6,982 nucleotides of DNA from JANLQX01 sp043775075 (GCA_043775075.1 JAYVSS010000157.1:1-6982), one strand, 5' to 3'; counted from the first letter of the stretch, positions 1-6,701 are shown. Notes: generated from the sequence alone by a model not told the origin. Numbers and translations: made by a program.

Positions 1-1
1 G

Positions 2-877
2 GTGATCACCGCCGAGGGTTTCCCGGAAAACGACGTACTGCGCCTTGTCGGCGCTCTGGAGCATGCGTCGGAGCATCCAATCGCCCGGGCCATTGCGCGG
101 GCCGCCACCGAGCGGACGGGAGCCCTGCCGACCGTCGAGTCCTTCGTCAATCGAGCCGGGCTCGGCGTGGAGGGCACGGTCGACGCACATCGCGTCGTCG
201 CCGGTCGACCGGCCATGCTGATCGATGCGTCAACCACCATCCCCGCCACACTCGACGCCGCCCGCCGTTCCGCCGAGCAGTCCGGTCAGACGGCGATTCT
301 GGCGTCGGTCGACGGACGCGCTGCGGCGGTGTTCGTGGTGGCCGACACGCCCAAGCCGAGCAGCGCCGAGGCCATCGCCCAGCTCAAGTCGCTCGGTCTG
401 AAGACCGTTCTACTCACCGGGGACAACGCCAACGCCGCTCGCACCGTGGCGTCGGCGGTTGGTATCGACGACGTCATCGCCGAGGTCCTCCCGGCGGACA
501 AGGTCGCCCGGATCAAGGAGCTGCAGGCCGCCGGACGCGTCGTCGCCATGGTCGGCGACGGGGTCAACGACGCCGCCGCCCTGGCCCAGGCCGACCTCGG
601 GCTGGCCATGGGCACCGGTACCGACGCCGCCATCGAAGCCGCCGATATCACGTTGGTGAGCGGCGACATCCGTAAGGTGGCGACGGCCATCGCCCTGTCT
701 CGACGCACCCTGGCCACCATCAAGGCAAACCTGTTCTGGGCGTTCGCGTACAACGTGGCCGCCATTCCCCTCGCCGCCTCGGGCTACCTCAACCCGCTCA
801 TCGCCGGTGCGGCAATGGCGTTCTCCAGCGTGTTCGTGGTGTCCAACAGCCTCCGGTTGCGCCGCTTCGCCCGCTAG
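2..877 (+). CDS. Copper-type P1B ATPase, C-terminal part (5' end outside window)
   Basis: This is the C-terminal 291 residues of a heavy-metal-exporting P-type ATPase, which uses ATP to move Cu+ out across the plasma membrane. Visible in order: SEHP at residues 23-26 (the nucleotide-binding His-Pro of P1B pumps), DTPKP at 115-119, TGDN at 139-142, and GDGVND at 185-190 (Mg-binding hinge). Two final membrane helices follow, at about 242-260 and 263-282. The YN pair at 250-251 and the M272-x-x-S-S pattern at 272-276 are the metal-site residues of helices 7 and 8 typical of Cu+ pumps (CopA/CtpA/CtpV group). The phosphorylation motif DKTG, the CPC helix and any N-terminal metal-binding domain lie upstream of the window. 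The GTG at position 2 is only an internal valine codon, not a start. The gene ends in TAG at 875-877, directly against the convergent neighbour. The family is secure; Cu+ rather than another soft metal is inferred from the helix motifs. Confidence 0.95.
   Translation: MITAEGFPENDVLRLVGALEHASEHPIARAIARAATERTGALPTVESFVNRAGLGVEGTVDAHRVVAGRPAMLIDASTTIPATLDAARRSAEQSGQTAILASVDGRAAAVFVVADTPKPSSAEAIAQLKSLGLKTVLLTGDNANAARTVASAVGIDDVIAEVLPADKVARIKELQAAGRVVAMVGDGVNDAAALAQADLGLAMGTGTDAAIEAADITLVSGDIRKVATAIALSRRTLATIKANLFWAFAYNVAAIPLAASGYLNPLIAGAAMAFSSVFVVSNSLRLRRFAR
874..877. other. CTAG shared as stop codon by two convergent genes
   Basis: The palindrome CTAG provides TAG to the ATPase gene on the plus strand (875-877) and TAG to the secreted-protein gene on the minus strand (876-874). 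The genes therefore overlap by four bases and there is no intergenic space for a terminator. Any transcription stop for either gene must lie inside the other's coding region. Confidence 0.95.
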
Positions 878-1956
878 ACGGCGGTGCGCTTGGTTTTGCT
901 GGCGCGGAAGCCCTTGCGGCTGGCGTTTCGACACGTGACGCCGGACTTGGCCGAGGTGCAGGTGAAAACGCCACGTTTCCACGTGGCACCGTAGGCCAGG
1001 ACCGGGTACGTGCCTTCCACGCTGTCGCCGGCGCAGACCGTGTAGTACCTGCCGGTGGCGTTCAGGCCCACGTCTTCCCAGTCGAAGTCACACGTCGTCG
1101 GTTGCTTCGGGAGTCTCGCCGTTGAGTTGGCCACGAAGCACCGCATACGGGTACCTCCGGCGGCGGCGTCGTCAAAGTACCGGCATTGAATTCCGCCCGT
1201 CGGTGACTGAAAGCCGTTGGCCAGAGCCGACGATGCCGTCGTTGGTGCCGCCGTCGCAGGAACCGTGGTCACCGGGGCAATGGTCGTCGAGGCCGGGACA
1301 ACGGCGGTCGTGGTGGTCGCGATGGCGGTTGTGGTCGTCGCCGCCACGGTGGTTGTGATCGCCGCCGGGGGCAACGTGATCGTGGTGGTGTCAGTGGCCT
1401 CGTTGTTCGCCGCGTTGGTGTCGCCGAGCGAGGCCGGCGGAACCACGGTGACCTTGCTGGTGATGGTGCCCGTCGCCGTGGTGAGCACGGCCGAACTTAC
1501 GGTGAAGACGGCCGATGATCCTTTGGTCAGCGTGACCGACCGGCTAATCGGGCCAGAGCCGAGATTGCTTCCACCGCACGAATCGCCGACACCGACGGTG
1601 CATGCCCAGATGGTGCCGGTGAGGGCGGGCGGCGGCGAATACAACACTCCGATCCCCGACACCGTGCCGGCGCTGCGGTTGGTCACCGTTATCTTCGCCA
1701 CGACCGGGGCGTTCGGTTCGACGGTCGTCAAGTTGTCGGTGATCGTCACCTTCACGTCGTTGACGTAAATCAACTCCAGCGGCGGAAGGTCGATCAAGAT
1801 CGGGATGGAAATTTTCGGGATGGTGGCGAACTGAGCATTGGCGGGGGCGGCGGCGAAGCCGACCAGGCTGGCCGCAGCCACCACGCTTAAAGCGCCAGCC
1901 GCGAAACGACGCCTCGCCGGACGTACCCGATGGTTCGTACCGAAAAGATTCTTCAC
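874..1956 (-). CDS. Secreted DUF11-like / DUF6636-like two-domain protein with Thr-rich linker
   Basis: A 360-residue exported protein of unknown function. Residues 1-41 form a Sec signal peptide: basic RPARRR, a hydrophobic stretch at 18-37, and a probable cut after ANA at 39-41. Residues about 65-195 look like a DUF11/CARDB-type beta-sandwich, with VTNRSAG near 91-97, the closing GDTNAANNEA at 178-187, and a cysteine pair at 119 and 127. A Thr/Ala/Val-rich linker spans 196-245. The C-terminal domain (about 248-350) has the pattern of actinobacterial DUF6636: SPTGGIQC, CAGDS, LAYG and GVTCRN, with six cysteines (258, 273, 289, 308, 333, 342) that probably form disulfides outside the cell. 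The start is GTG at 1956-1954, preceded by GGGAG six bases upstream. That GTG overlaps the TGA stop of the upstream membrane-protein gene, so translation is probably coupled. It is the last gene of the operon. The domain names are from memory of family patterns; the molecular role is unknown. Confidence 0.88.
   Translation of the reverse strand: MKNLFGTNHRVRPARRRFAAGALSVVAAASLVGFAAAPANAQFATIPKISIPILIDLPPLELIYVNDVKVTITDNLTTVEPNAPVVAKITVTNRSAGTVSGIGVLYSPPPALTGTIWACTVGVGDSCGGSNLGSGPISRSVTLTKGSSAVFTVSSAVLTTATGTITSKVTVVPPASLGDTNAANNEATDTTTITLPPAAITTTVAATTTTAIATTTTAVVPASTTIAPVTTVPATAAPTTASSALANGFQSPTGGIQCRYFDDAAAGGTRMRCFVANSTARLPKQPTTCDFDWEDVGLNATGRYYTVCAGDSVEGTYPVLAYGATWKRGVFTCTSAKSGVTCRNASRKGFRASKTKRTAV
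1228..1359 (-). repeat. Thr-rich low-complexity linker coding region
   Basis: Codons 200-243 of the secreted protein encode a run of Thr, Ala, Val and Pro with several TTT(T) clusters. On the plus strand this reads as GTGGTCGTGG-like sequence and creates a long spurious valine-rich reading frame. It separates the DUF11-like and DUF6636-like domains and probably acts as a flexible, possibly glycosylated, wall spacer. Confidence 0.8.
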
Positions 1957-2723
1957 TTCCGTCTCCCGTCTAGAACCGGCGGAGCGCCGAGCTCACGACC
2001 CGAAGTGTATGAGGGTTTCTTCTGAAGCGGGGGCAGGGCGAAGCGCGGCAAGAACACCTGTACGAGTGGTCCAATGCCGACGAGGAAAATAGCCGTGCCT
2101 GCGCCGATCGTGCCGCCGAGAAGCCATCCCAGCCCGAGCGTGATCGCTTCGATCACCGTTCGCGCCGAACGGATGGAAAGACCGAGCCGATTGAGGCCCA
2201 TCATGAGTCCGTCGCGCGGGCCCGAGCCGAGACCCGAACCGAGATAGAGGCCTGACCCCAGAGCGATCACTACGACTCCGGCCACGGCGAGCGCGATGCG
2301 ACCCGCCATGGCGTCGGTATGGGGAAGGTGGGGCCGAAGGAGGTCGAGAACGAATCCGATTTCCAGAGTGTTCAGCGCAGTGCCCAAACCGATCGGTTCC
2401 TTCAACGGAATCCACAGCGGAAGAATCGCCAGCCCCACGAGATTGATAACGACGCCAATAGGGAGGTGGAGCCGCGAGGCGAGGCCACCGTGCAGCACGT
2501 CCCACGGACCCACACCGAGCTTCGACGCAAAGAACAGGCCGATCCCCAGGCCGAAGCAACCGAGCCCGGCCACACATCGCGGCAGACGACGCATCAGTTC
2601 GCGCGGCGGAATCGGATCTTGACGAAGTCGATAGATAGCAAGTGTGCTGATGATTGCGATGACGGCGATGCGGGCGACGTTGGCGTTAGACACGTGAAGT
2701 TTTCCGAGAGTTAATGCCGTCAC
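1953..2723 (-). CDS. YczE/YitT-type integral membrane protein
   Basis: About 256 residues with roughly seven hydrophobic segments (near 15-33, 49-69, 90-107, 113-129, 140-163, 187-204 and 209-228). It resembles the uncharacterised YczE branch of the YitT/YyaS membrane family. Two related blocks mark the family's internal duplication: GVGPWDVLHGGL at 70-81 and GSGPRDGLMMGL at 166-177, each followed by a membrane helix. No catalytic residues are evident, and the substrate or role is not known. The tail after residue 230 is polar and basic. Start: I prefer GTG at 2723-2721 because it overlaps the TGA of the peptidase gene in a GTGA, exactly as at the next junction. Alternatives are ATG at 2756 (36-base overlap, poor Shine-Dalgarno), GTG at 2693 (GGAA nine to ten bases upstream) and ATG at 2594. 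The frame stays open far upstream, to 3527, but that part is read in another frame by the peptidase and is not this protein. The stop at 1953-1955 overlaps the next start. Confidence 0.85.
   Translation of the reverse strand: MTALTLGKLHVSNANVARIAVIAIISTLAIYRLRQDPIPPRELMRRLPRCVAGLGCFGLGIGLFFASKLGVGPWDVLHGGLASRLHLPIGVVINLVGLAILPLWIPLKEPIGLGTALNTLEIGFVLDLLRPHLPHTDAMAGRIALAVAGVVVIALGSGLYLGSGLGSGPRDGLMMGLNRLGLSIRSARTVIEAITLGLGWLLGGTIGAGTAIFLVGIGPLVQVFLPRFALPPLQKKPSYTSGRELGAPPVLDGRRK
1963..1967 (-). promoter_or_regulatory. Ribosome binding site GGGAG for the secreted-protein gene
   Basis: On the minus strand GGGAG lies six bases before the GTG at 1956. It sits inside the last codons (DGRRK) of the preceding membrane-protein gene. 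It decides the GTG as the start and supports coupled translation. Confidence 0.75.
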
Positions 2724-4507
2724 GCCGGAGCGTCGCCAGCCGATGGTTCTTGCCATGGCGGGGTCGACGTTGGCGGGGCCACGGTTGTCGTGGTGGTGGA
2801 CAGCGCCGAAGGAATTTGTGTCGCCATCGTGGTCGATGCTGTGGTTGCCCCGACCGTTGAACTCGACGCCGTACCTGGTCGAGTCGTCGTCGGTCGTCCG
2901 GGTTTGGTCGAAGCGGTAGTCGTGGTGCTTGTTGGGCTCGCCTTCGTGGTCGGACCGCTCGGAGCCGTTGCTGTTGTCGTTGACGCACCGGCGGCGGGGA
3001 TTGAACCACCGGCCTCGATGCCCGGAATTGTGGTGGTCGACGTGGTCGTGGTGCTGGTTGTGGTGGTGCTCGTTGTGGTTGTGCTGGTGGTCGACGTGCT
3101 GGTGGTCGTGGTCGATGACGGAAGCGGCGACCCAACTATCCGTGGCGCCCCGATCAGTTCGAAGTGCATGCCGTCGGGGATACTCCACGTGCCGCCCCAG
3201 GCAAAGCCGTTGCGCCGAAACACGTAGACGATGCGGGGGTCCATCGTTGGTGTCGCCCCAAAGCGATTGGTAGACGGATTGAGGTCGATGGCCGCCGCCC
3301 AAGAGTGACGGGAGAGGTTGCGCCCGCTCGTTCCGTTCGTGGTGCGGATCTCGCGAGCGCTGTAGCAACCGCCGCTTCGTTTGGTGTCGGGGACATCGAT
3401 GAGATCGCTCAAACCCGATTGGTAAATTTCCGTAAGCGCGCGTAGTAATGGTGCTTCCATGGCTTTGTGACAGGCCACGCGCCCAATGACTGGATAGTCG
3501 TGGGCCACGACGTTTCTCGCCTTCCACCCCGGATCGCTTTCGATGCGTCCACGATCGCGACGGACGGTGAACTCACCGAACGTCACCTTGAGTTCGGCTT
3601 GACTCAACACGCTGTCGACGTTGGGCGGCGTGGCCGATTTGCGGAGGTACGAGTCCGGCACGATGTTGGCCCACGCCATCGACACCTTGGCGATGTTGCC
3701 CCACGCAACGAGGCGCGACGGTCGGCTGAAGCCCACGGCAGCGGCACTGTTTCGCGAGAGCACGACCTCGGCCGAACCAGCGTCTTCGTCCGGCACGATC
3801 GCCCCGACGCGGATGCGAATAAGGGCCTGCGGTCTATCCCAGTGACGGATCACGAGTTCATCACCAACCTCCGCGTGTCGTAAGCGCGCTGATGTTTTCC
3901 CAAGCACTGCTTCGTTGTGGCGAATCGCCTCGGCGGTGGTTTCTCCGTAGAGCACCGATGCGGCAATCGGTCCGAGGGAAATGGTGGAGATGGGAAAGGA
4001 GAACGGATAGCGGGAGATCTGCACGATTCGACCGGCCCGCTCGATGCCGACGAGTTCAAGGGTGGCCTGATCGATCACCGTGTTGGCATTGCCGAACTGC
4101 ACCGCCAATGCCCGCGCCTCCATGATCAGGCTTCTTTGCAGCCCTCGTGGACCGGTGAGGGAAATGCTCGGCGCCCGTCCCTTTGTCCGTTTCACCGTGG
4201 CTCCCGCCCGGGTCAGCGTGGTCGGCCGCGGGCTGTCCCCCGTCGCCGCATTCGACCACGCCAACGGCTCTGCCGTGATCGATGTGGTCGCCTTGGATGC
4301 CCCGGTCGCCTTGGAAGCCGTGGTCGCCTTGGATGCCCCGGTCGCCTTGGAAGCCGTGGGCGAACTGCGCGCCGCCGACGCGCCGATGTCGTTCACTGAC
4401 AGCGAAGTCAACGCCAAGACCAGTGCCGCGGCAACGTGGATTCGTCGGCCCGCACCGGCCAAGCGGGGCCTATCGAGTTGACGTTTCCGGCCCTTCACGT
4501 CAACCAT
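2720..4507 (-). CDS. Secreted M15-family peptidoglycan peptidase with Thr-rich C-terminal tail
   Basis: A 595-residue exported zinc peptidase predicted to cut peptide stems in the cell wall (D-Ala-D-Ala carboxypeptidase or L-Ala-D-Glu type, Peptidase_M15_4-like). A signal peptide at 1-45 (basic RR at 21-22, hydrophobic AALVLALTSL, cut after ASA) is followed by four ASKAT[G/T] repeats at 52-75. Residues about 145-285 look like an extracellular beta-rich domain; VLGKTSARL with VGDELVI recalls the MacB/FtsX periplasmic domain, which is a tentative reading. The peptidase domain covers about 308-452: CHKAM (C346) and GGCY (C381), a probable disulfide; SRHSWAAAIDLN at 399-410, giving zinc ligands H401 and D408; GFAWGGTW at 434-441; and DGMHFE at 445-450, giving the third ligand H448 with D445 in the position of the catalytic acid. 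A Thr/Ser/Pro-rich tail fills 464-585. The start is ATG at 4507; no clear Shine-Dalgarno is visible. It is the first gene of the operon, and its TGA overlaps the next GTG. The fold and active site are secure; the exact bond cut is not. Confidence 0.93.
   Translation of the reverse strand: MVDVKGRKRQLDRPRLAGAGRRIHVAAALVLALTSLSVNDIGASAARSSPTASKATGASKATTASKATGASKATTSITAEPLAWSNAATGDSPRPTTLTRAGATVKRTKGRAPSISLTGPRGLQRSLIMEARALAVQFGNANTVIDQATLELVGIERAGRIVQISRYPFSFPISTISLGPIAASVLYGETTAEAIRHNEAVLGKTSARLRHAEVGDELVIRHWDRPQALIRIRVGAIVPDEDAGSAEVVLSRNSAAAVGFSRPSRLVAWGNIAKVSMAWANIVPDSYLRKSATPPNVDSVLSQAELKVTFGEFTVRRDRGRIESDPGWKARNVVAHDYPVIGRVACHKAMEAPLLRALTEIYQSGLSDLIDVPDTKRSGGCYSAREIRTTNGTSGRNLSRHSWAAAIDLNPSTNRFGATPTMDPRIVYVFRRNGFAWGGTWSIPDGMHFELIGAPRIVGSPLPSSTTTTSTSTTSTTTTSTTTTSTTTTSTTTIPGIEAGGSIPAAGASTTTATAPSGPTTKASPTSTTTTASTKPGRPTTTRPGTASSSTVGATTASTTMATQIPSALSTTTTTVAPPTSTPPWQEPSAGDAPA
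3029..3112 (-). repeat. TTTTS pentapeptide-type repeat tract
   Basis: Codons 466-493 of the peptidase gene encode a nearly pure Thr/Ser run with three consecutive TTTTS units (476-490), preceded by shorter TS/TTS units. The DNA is a degenerate 15-base repeat rather than an exact one, because Thr codons ACC, ACA and ACG alternate. That suggests selection on the protein rather than recent slippage. Confidence 0.85.
4284..4355 (-). repeat. Two identical 36-base tandem repeats (ASKATG-ASKATT)
   Basis: Positions 4284-4319 and 4320-4355 are identical over 36 bases. Each unit is itself two similar 18-base halves, so the protein carries four six-residue ASKAT[G/T] units at 52-75, just after the signal peptide. 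The exact identity points to a recent duplication. Confidence 0.95.
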
Positions 4508-4603
4508 CGCCGCACGAGGCTACGAGACCGGTGGCTGGGTCGGGAACCAAATCCGGCGGGGGCGTCGTCAGAACGAAGTAATTCACCGCACTGAGGAGTC
4601 GCC
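4508..4603. promoter_or_regulatory. Divergent intergenic region between peptidase operon and Tat-protein gene
   Basis: These 96 bases must carry the promoters of both the leftward operon and the rightward gene, unless those lie inside the coding regions. I see no convincing -35/-10 pair in either direction. A TAGCCT about ten bases before the minus-strand ATG, with a weak TTCCCG 18 bases further upstream, is the best leftward candidate. TAATTC near 4580 is a possible rightward -10 without a good -35. Confidence 0.4.
4593..4598 (+). promoter_or_regulatory. Ribosome binding site GAGGAG for the Tat-exported protein
   Basis: GAGGAG lies five bases before the ATG at 4604. It is the strongest Shine-Dalgarno in the window and fixes the start, which also places the twin-arginine motif at the expected distance from the N terminus. 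Confidence 0.85.
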
Positions 4604-6079
4604 ATGACCGCCGCACCGCACACCCAAACACCACCGCCAGCTCGCGCCGACGTTCTGCTCCATTCCCCGAGCGCCGCGCTCTCACGGCGCACGATGCTCC
4701 GGGCGTTGGCCTTCGGCACGGCCGGCCTCGCCACCGGGGCCGTCGTCGGCACGGCCGCAGCGGCCACCGCCGCCACCGCCAACGCGACCTCAGGTTCGGG
4801 GTGGGGCATCGTGCTGAAGAGCTCGGCGTCGGCCCCTTCGCCGACCACGCCCCAGATCCCGGTGATGCCGCCGCCCACCACGATTCCTTCGTTTCGCGAT
4901 GTCATCGACGACGTGGTGAACATGCCGTTCGATGATGAGCTCGTTCGCCGGGCCCGTCGGTATGGGCTCGACGTGCTCAACGTGACGTGGGAGGACACCG
5001 GCCGTTCCGTGGGCTCGTCGGTCGGGCCGAACATTTCCGACCTCACTCTGCAGGTGCGCGAGCCCCTCGGGCGCGGCGACGTGGCCACCCATCTGCTGCC
5101 GGTCCTGCGGTATCCGAACTTTTCCGACACGACCGCCGATGTGAACTTTGACAACCTCTGGATCAAGATCGGAAACCAGGATCGGCGGTCCACGGTGACC
5201 AGCGTGCCGTTGCGTGAAGTGCTCGCCAACCTCCGGTCCTACGTGAGCGATCCGTACGCCGTGATTGGCAGCAACGACCTCACCGCTCGACGCGATACCC
5301 ATGCGCTCGTCTCCGCCCAACATGTGTTTCTCCCGCTTCCAAAGCAGGGAAAGGCCGAGTTCACGCCGGTGATTTACAACTACCAATCGTCGGCCCGGAA
5401 CCCGGCCGTGCTCGTGCTTCTCGCAACGCGCGAGGGCACGTCGATGGCCGTCGTCGAGAACTGGTCGGGCGATCAGTCCTATCAGCAGTGGGGCCAGCAG
5501 CTGTTCTTCAACGACGAAGGCCAGCAGACGACCTTCACCGGCGAACGCAAGAGTGCCGTGAAGGAACGCGTTGAGAGGGGGCGGGCGAAGAAGGGCGATG
5601 CCGGGGCGCTCGACTCCGGCTCAGACATGGTCATGGTCATTCAGGTCCCGCTCGTGCACAACAATCCCCCGCCGCCGATCTACGACGACACCGAAATCCA
5701 ATCCGACGCCGCCGCTGCACCCGCCGCGGCCGCCCCGTCGGGCTCGGCCGAGAGTAAGTCTTCGGGGGTCGCTCGGCGCCGAAGCGACGTGGAGCAGGCC
5801 GTCATCGGTCATGGCGAGAAACTTGGCCCGGTACGTGAGTTCGCCGGGAATTCGTTGGGTCGCGATGACCGGTTCCCGATCCGCGTCACCGTGCAGTTCT
5901 ACCGAGCGACGAGCAACGGTGTGGTCAACGAAAGTGATTTGGCCGAGGTCAAGCGCGGCATCGATCGGGTCTACGCCAACGGCGACTACGTCGGCTCGCT
6001 CGTCGTCCCCAAGACCGACCACCCGCGCCCCACCGCCTGGACCCGGTCCCGCACCCCCGGCTGGCCCTACAAGGCGTAA
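4604..6079 (+). CDS. Uncharacterised Tat-exported protein
   Basis: A 491-residue protein with a twin-arginine signal. SRRTML at 27-32 fits the S-R-R-x-x-L consensus and is followed by a hydrophobic stretch at 34-53 ending in an Ala-rich cleavage region. It is therefore probably exported in folded form. I do not recognise the family. After a Pro/Ser linker (75-95), a large soluble region at about 96-355 includes VTWEDTGRSVGSSVGP at 127-142, a well-ordered, low-Ala block that may be family-specific; a Gln/Trp-rich segment ENWSGDQSYQQWGQQ at 285-299; and a basic stretch at 314-330. An Ala/Pro/Ser linker (367-388) leads to a smaller mixed alpha/beta C-terminal region (395-475). There are no cysteines and no obvious metal-binding or catalytic motif. 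It starts with a strong Shine-Dalgarno and stands alone on its strand, divergent from the cell-wall operon. A possible tie to envelope functions comes only from context. The 3' end is TAA at 6077-6079. Confidence 0.9.
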   Translation: MTAAPHTQTPPPARADVLLHSPSAALSRRTMLRALAFGTAGLATGAVVGTAAAATAATANATSGSGWGIVLKSSASAPSPTTPQIPVMPPPTTIPSFRDVIDDVVNMPFDDELVRRARRYGLDVLNVTWEDTGRSVGSSVGPNISDLTLQVREPLGRGDVATHLLPVLRYPNFSDTTADVNFDNLWIKIGNQDRRSTVTSVPLREVLANLRSYVSDPYAVIGSNDLTARRDTHALVSAQHVFLPLPKQGKAEFTPVIYNYQSSARNPAVLVLLATREGTSMAVVENWSGDQSYQQWGQQLFFNDEGQQTTFTGERKSAVKERVERGRAKKGDAGALDSGSDMVMVIQVPLVHNNPPPPIYDDTEIQSDAAAAPAAAAPSGSAESKSSGVARRRSDVEQAVIGHGEKLGPVREFAGNSLGRDDRFPIRVTVQFYRATSNGVVNESDLAEVKRGIDRVYANGDYVGSLVVPKTDHPRPTAWTRSRTPGWPYKA

Positions 6080-6098
6080 CGCACGTCGCCCAAACGTT

Positions 6099-6215
6099 GG
6101 TCCCTGCTCTGGACCGATTGACGACACTCGGGTCCGGATCGCGACGTCGCCTGTCAGTCCTAAGCGTCGCAAAGTGGTCCAGAGCCACGGGCGCGACGGT
6201 CCCCCGTATGGACCG
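6099..6215. repeat. Cluster of GGWCC-centred inverted repeats
   Basis: GGTCC or GGACC occurs at 6099, 6111, 6131, 6176, 6198 and 6210. Three pairings are visible: 6099-6103 with 6111-6115 (7-base loop); a perfect 10-base pair, 6106-6115 with 6176-6185; and a perfect 6-base hairpin, 6197-6202 with 6210-6215 (7-base loop). A 10-base palindrome GCGACGTCGC sits at 6141-6150. It starts 20 bases after the Tat-protein stop, so it may act as a transcription-end structure, though no T-run follows any stem. Confidence 0.6.
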
Positions 6216-6258
6216 GTGCATCGTGGGAACGAAATAGGGGGAGAGGGCCTGTGAATAA

Positions 6259-6275
6259 ACCTGTGTCCAACAGGT
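6259..6275. repeat. Perfect 6-base inverted repeat ACCTGT/ACAGGT
   Basis: ACCTGT at 6259-6264 and ACAGGT at 6270-6275 flank a 5-base spacer. It could be a regulator's operator or a small hairpin. It lies next to TGTGAATAA (6250-6258), whose complement TTATTCACA fits the DnaA-box consensus TTATNCACA. Confidence 0.5.
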
Positions 6276-6606
6276 GAACAACTGCGATGCGGAGGGGGAT
6301 ATCAAAAAAGTTCGTGGGACAACCTGGGGATCTCGCGTGGCCCTCTTGACCGGCGAAATCCGATGCTGCACGCTGTCGTCAGCCAATCAGCAACGAAGGC
6401 GAACGCAACGCAAAACGCATCGAGGTTTCGGCTTCGTGACGAGGTGAGGCGGACGTCGAGACGAGCGGAAGGGTGAGGTGTAGGTCCGCAACACGACCGC
6501 TGTCGAAAGACCGCAGGCGTGCGTACGGAGCAGAGGCCTTCGGGCTGAAGCAACGAACGAGCCGCGATTCGCTTGGAGCAATCCGTGCGGGACGCCGGCA
6601 AAGCGA

Positions 6607-6640
6607 CGTGCCCGCCAGGTCGCAAGACCGGACGGGCACG
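6607..6640 (+). repeat. Strong hairpin with GCAA tetraloop
   Basis: Eight base pairs (6607-6614 with 6633-6640) continue, past single-base bulges at 6632 and 6617, into CC/GG (6615-6616 with 6630-6631) and GGTC/GACC (6618-6621 with 6626-6629), capped by GCAA at 6622-6625. No T-run follows, so it is an unlikely simple terminator. Confidence 0.75.
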
Positions 6641-6701
6641 AATGGAATCGATGAGAAGGCTAACGCCCGAACGATCGATCTCCGCGGACCCTCAGCCGAC
6701 C

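Noticed and set aside
2..4. GTG at position 2 as the start of the ATPase gene
   Set aside because: The frame begins in the middle of a P-type ATPase that needs the upstream DKTG and CPC regions; the gene simply enters from outside the window.
1217..1768. Plus-strand valine/threonine-rich ORF
   Set aside because: It is the complement of the secreted protein's Thr-rich linker and beta domain. It has no signal, domain or Shine-Dalgarno support.
2790..3227. Plus-strand valine-rich ORF that looks like membrane helices
   Set aside because: The Val runs are the reverse complement of Thr codons (ACC/ACA/ACG) in the peptidase tail, not real helices.
2724..3527. Upstream extension of the membrane-protein frame to ATG 3527 (524-residue reading)
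   Set aside because: The extra 257 residues are His/Asn/Arg-rich nonsense read antiphase to the peptidase catalytic and Thr-rich regions. The membrane protein has in-frame starts near the peptidase stop.
4284..4355. CRISPR-like array
   Set aside because: The repeats are directly tandem without spacers and lie in frame inside a coding region.
5571..6254. Plus-strand 227-residue ORF overlapping the Tat-protein gene
   Set aside because: Arg/Pro/Ser-rich frame shadow inside a well-supported gene; the part beyond 6079 shows no domain.
6250..6340. Replication origin
   Set aside because: Only one good DnaA-box match plus one weak one, no AT-rich unwinding element beyond a short A-run at 6304-6309, and no dnaA, dnaN or rpmH nearby.
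6302..6625. Minus-strand 107-residue ORF in the gene-free interval
   Set aside because: No recognisable domain, Arg/Ser/Cys-rich composition, and it overlaps other open frames and the RNA stems.
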